Shown here one piece after another: positions 6,299 to 6,686 of a DNA stretch of 6,686 nucleotides. Position 1 is the first letter of the stretch, and each line of letters opens with the position of its first letter. Source of the DNA: Firmicutes bacterium UBA3914 (GTDB taxonomy: Bacteria; Bacillota; Limnochordia; Darwinibacteriales; Darwinibacteriaceae); contig DGEY01000084.1 in assembly GCA_002391385.1 (NCBI GenBank), forward strand, positions 8,396 to 15,081, written 5' to 3'. Below the pieces are notes generated by a model. The model did not search any database, had not been told where the DNA came from, and was given only the letters and a program-made list of their open reading frames with translations. Position numbers and translations under genes: made by a program.

Positions 6299-6304
6299 CT
6301 CCCT
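6299..6304 (-). promoter_or_regulatory. Ribosome binding site supporting the TTG start
   Basis: On the minus strand AGGGAG lies 9 nt before TTG 6289-6287, a normal spacing, and supports this non-ATG start. A TATGAT (6327-6322, five of six to the -10 consensus) lies just upstream and could be part of a separate promoter for this gene, but no convincing -35 element accompanies it. Confidence 0.7.
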
Positions 6305-6359
6305 ACGAGAAGTCTCCCTTAATCATACCCCCAGAAGAAGCTGAGGGAAAGCCCCTAAT

Positions 6360-6686
6360 TTAGGACAGGGGTGAAAACAGGCTGACCACCGACTCCAGCG
6401 CCCGGGAAAGCAGCGTTTCCTTTCTGAACCGGGCATAGTCCAGTTCAATGCTGTTGGCCAAGTCCTCCTGGAAGATGCTGCTGTAGTGGGCATTCCGCTC
6501 CGGCGATTCAAAGTAGATGAAGAGCTCATCGTCCCGCTCGAGACTGCGCACGTTAAGGTTCACCGTGCCGATGCAGAGGCGGTCATCATCGATGAGCATG
6601 GCCTTGGCATGCATGATGCCCTTGTACTTAAACACCCTCACCCCGGAATCGATAAGTTGGCGGAAGAAGTAGTTTTTGATGTTGTG
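6360..6686 (-). CDS. cls: Cardiolipin synthase, C-terminal part (phospholipase D family), cut by window edge
   Basis: The last 108 residues of a phospholipase D-superfamily protein; the 5' part lies beyond the right edge. Reading is open to the final base in this frame, so the GTG at 6641 is an internal valine codon, not a start. The visible part begins YFFRQLIDSGVRVFKYKG and carries the second HKD motif: H, K and D in MHAKAMLIDDDRL, followed by GTVN, the HxKxxxxDxxxxxxG(S/T)xN pattern. It continues with NVRSLERDDELF and ends ES-V-SLFSPLS, which matches the C-terminus of bacterial cardiolipin synthases. These are membrane enzymes that join two phosphatidylglycerol molecules into cardiolipin, releasing glycerol. 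No terminator is evident after its stop, so it may be transcribed with the papain-like gene. Confidence 0.88.
   Translation of the reverse strand, partial: HNIKNYFFRQLIDSGVRVFKYKGIMHAKAMLIDDDRLCIGTVNLNVRSLERDDELFIYFESPERNAHYSSIFQEDLANSIELDYARFRKETLLSRALESVVSLFSPLS

Noticed and set aside
6303..6326. Seven-codon minus-strand ATG frame just upstream of the papain-like gene
   Set aside because: It has no convincing reason to be translated beyond a nearby G-run, and it is too short to separate from chance.
6352..6371. CCCCT/AGGGG and CCTAA/TTAGG dyad at the cardiolipin synthase stop codon as a terminator
   Set aside because: The stems are only 5 bp and no T-tract follows on the minus strand, so read-through into the papain-like gene is more likely.
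6639..6641. GTG 6641-6639 as the start of a 93-residue protein
   Set aside because: The same frame stays open to the window edge and encodes conserved cardiolipin synthase sequence upstream, so this codon is internal.

Overview
The window carries seven protein-coding genes on two converging strands. GC is moderately high by eye (mid-to-upper 50s percent). Shine-Dalgarno sites are strong (AGGAGG type), GTG and TTG starts occur, and intrinsic terminators are clear. This gene set and layout suit an anaerobic or fermentative Firmicutes-type bacterium. The sugar-binding protein has a signal peptide without a lipobox cysteine, which would be unusual in a classical monoderm. It fits better with a diderm or atypical lineage, such as a Limnochordia-like or Thermotogae-like organism. 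This assignment is inference only.

Left part, + strand (about 1-4610): a sugar-uptake operon. A plausible sigma-A promoter lies in an AT-rich leader. It is followed by a ROK-family (NagC/XylR-type) regulator with a GTG start, a family 1-type extracellular sugar-binding protein, and two CUT1-type permeases (MalF-like, then MalG-like) that overlap by ATGA. No ATPase gene is present, so a shared MalK/MsiK-type ATPase encoded elsewhere is the usual expectation. Two post-transcriptional signals stand out. One is a 22-codon upstream ORF with its own strong ribosome binding site that overlaps the start of the binding-protein gene. The other is a 14-bp stem-loop between the binding protein and the first permease, of the kind that lets binding protein be made in excess over permease. 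The transported sugar cannot be read from the sequence.

Middle (about 4520-4625): two hairpins lie back to back between the convergent units. The one farther from the ABC operon has its T-tract on the + strand. The one farther from the minus-strand gene has its T-tract on the - strand.

Right part, - strand (4628-6686): a REC-GGDEF response regulator (diguanylate cyclase with intact phosphoacceptor Asp, GGEEF active site and RxxD inhibitory site); a small permuted-papain-fold (YiiX/C92-like) cysteine peptidase/amidase-type protein with a TTG start and its own terminator; and the C-terminal end of a phospholipase D-family cardiolipin synthase that runs off the right edge. The last two are 70 bp apart and may be co-transcribed. 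No mobile element, CRISPR array, tRNA or rRNA was seen. Most of the window is orthodox; the most unusual parts are the upstream ORF and the cls-papain-like pair.
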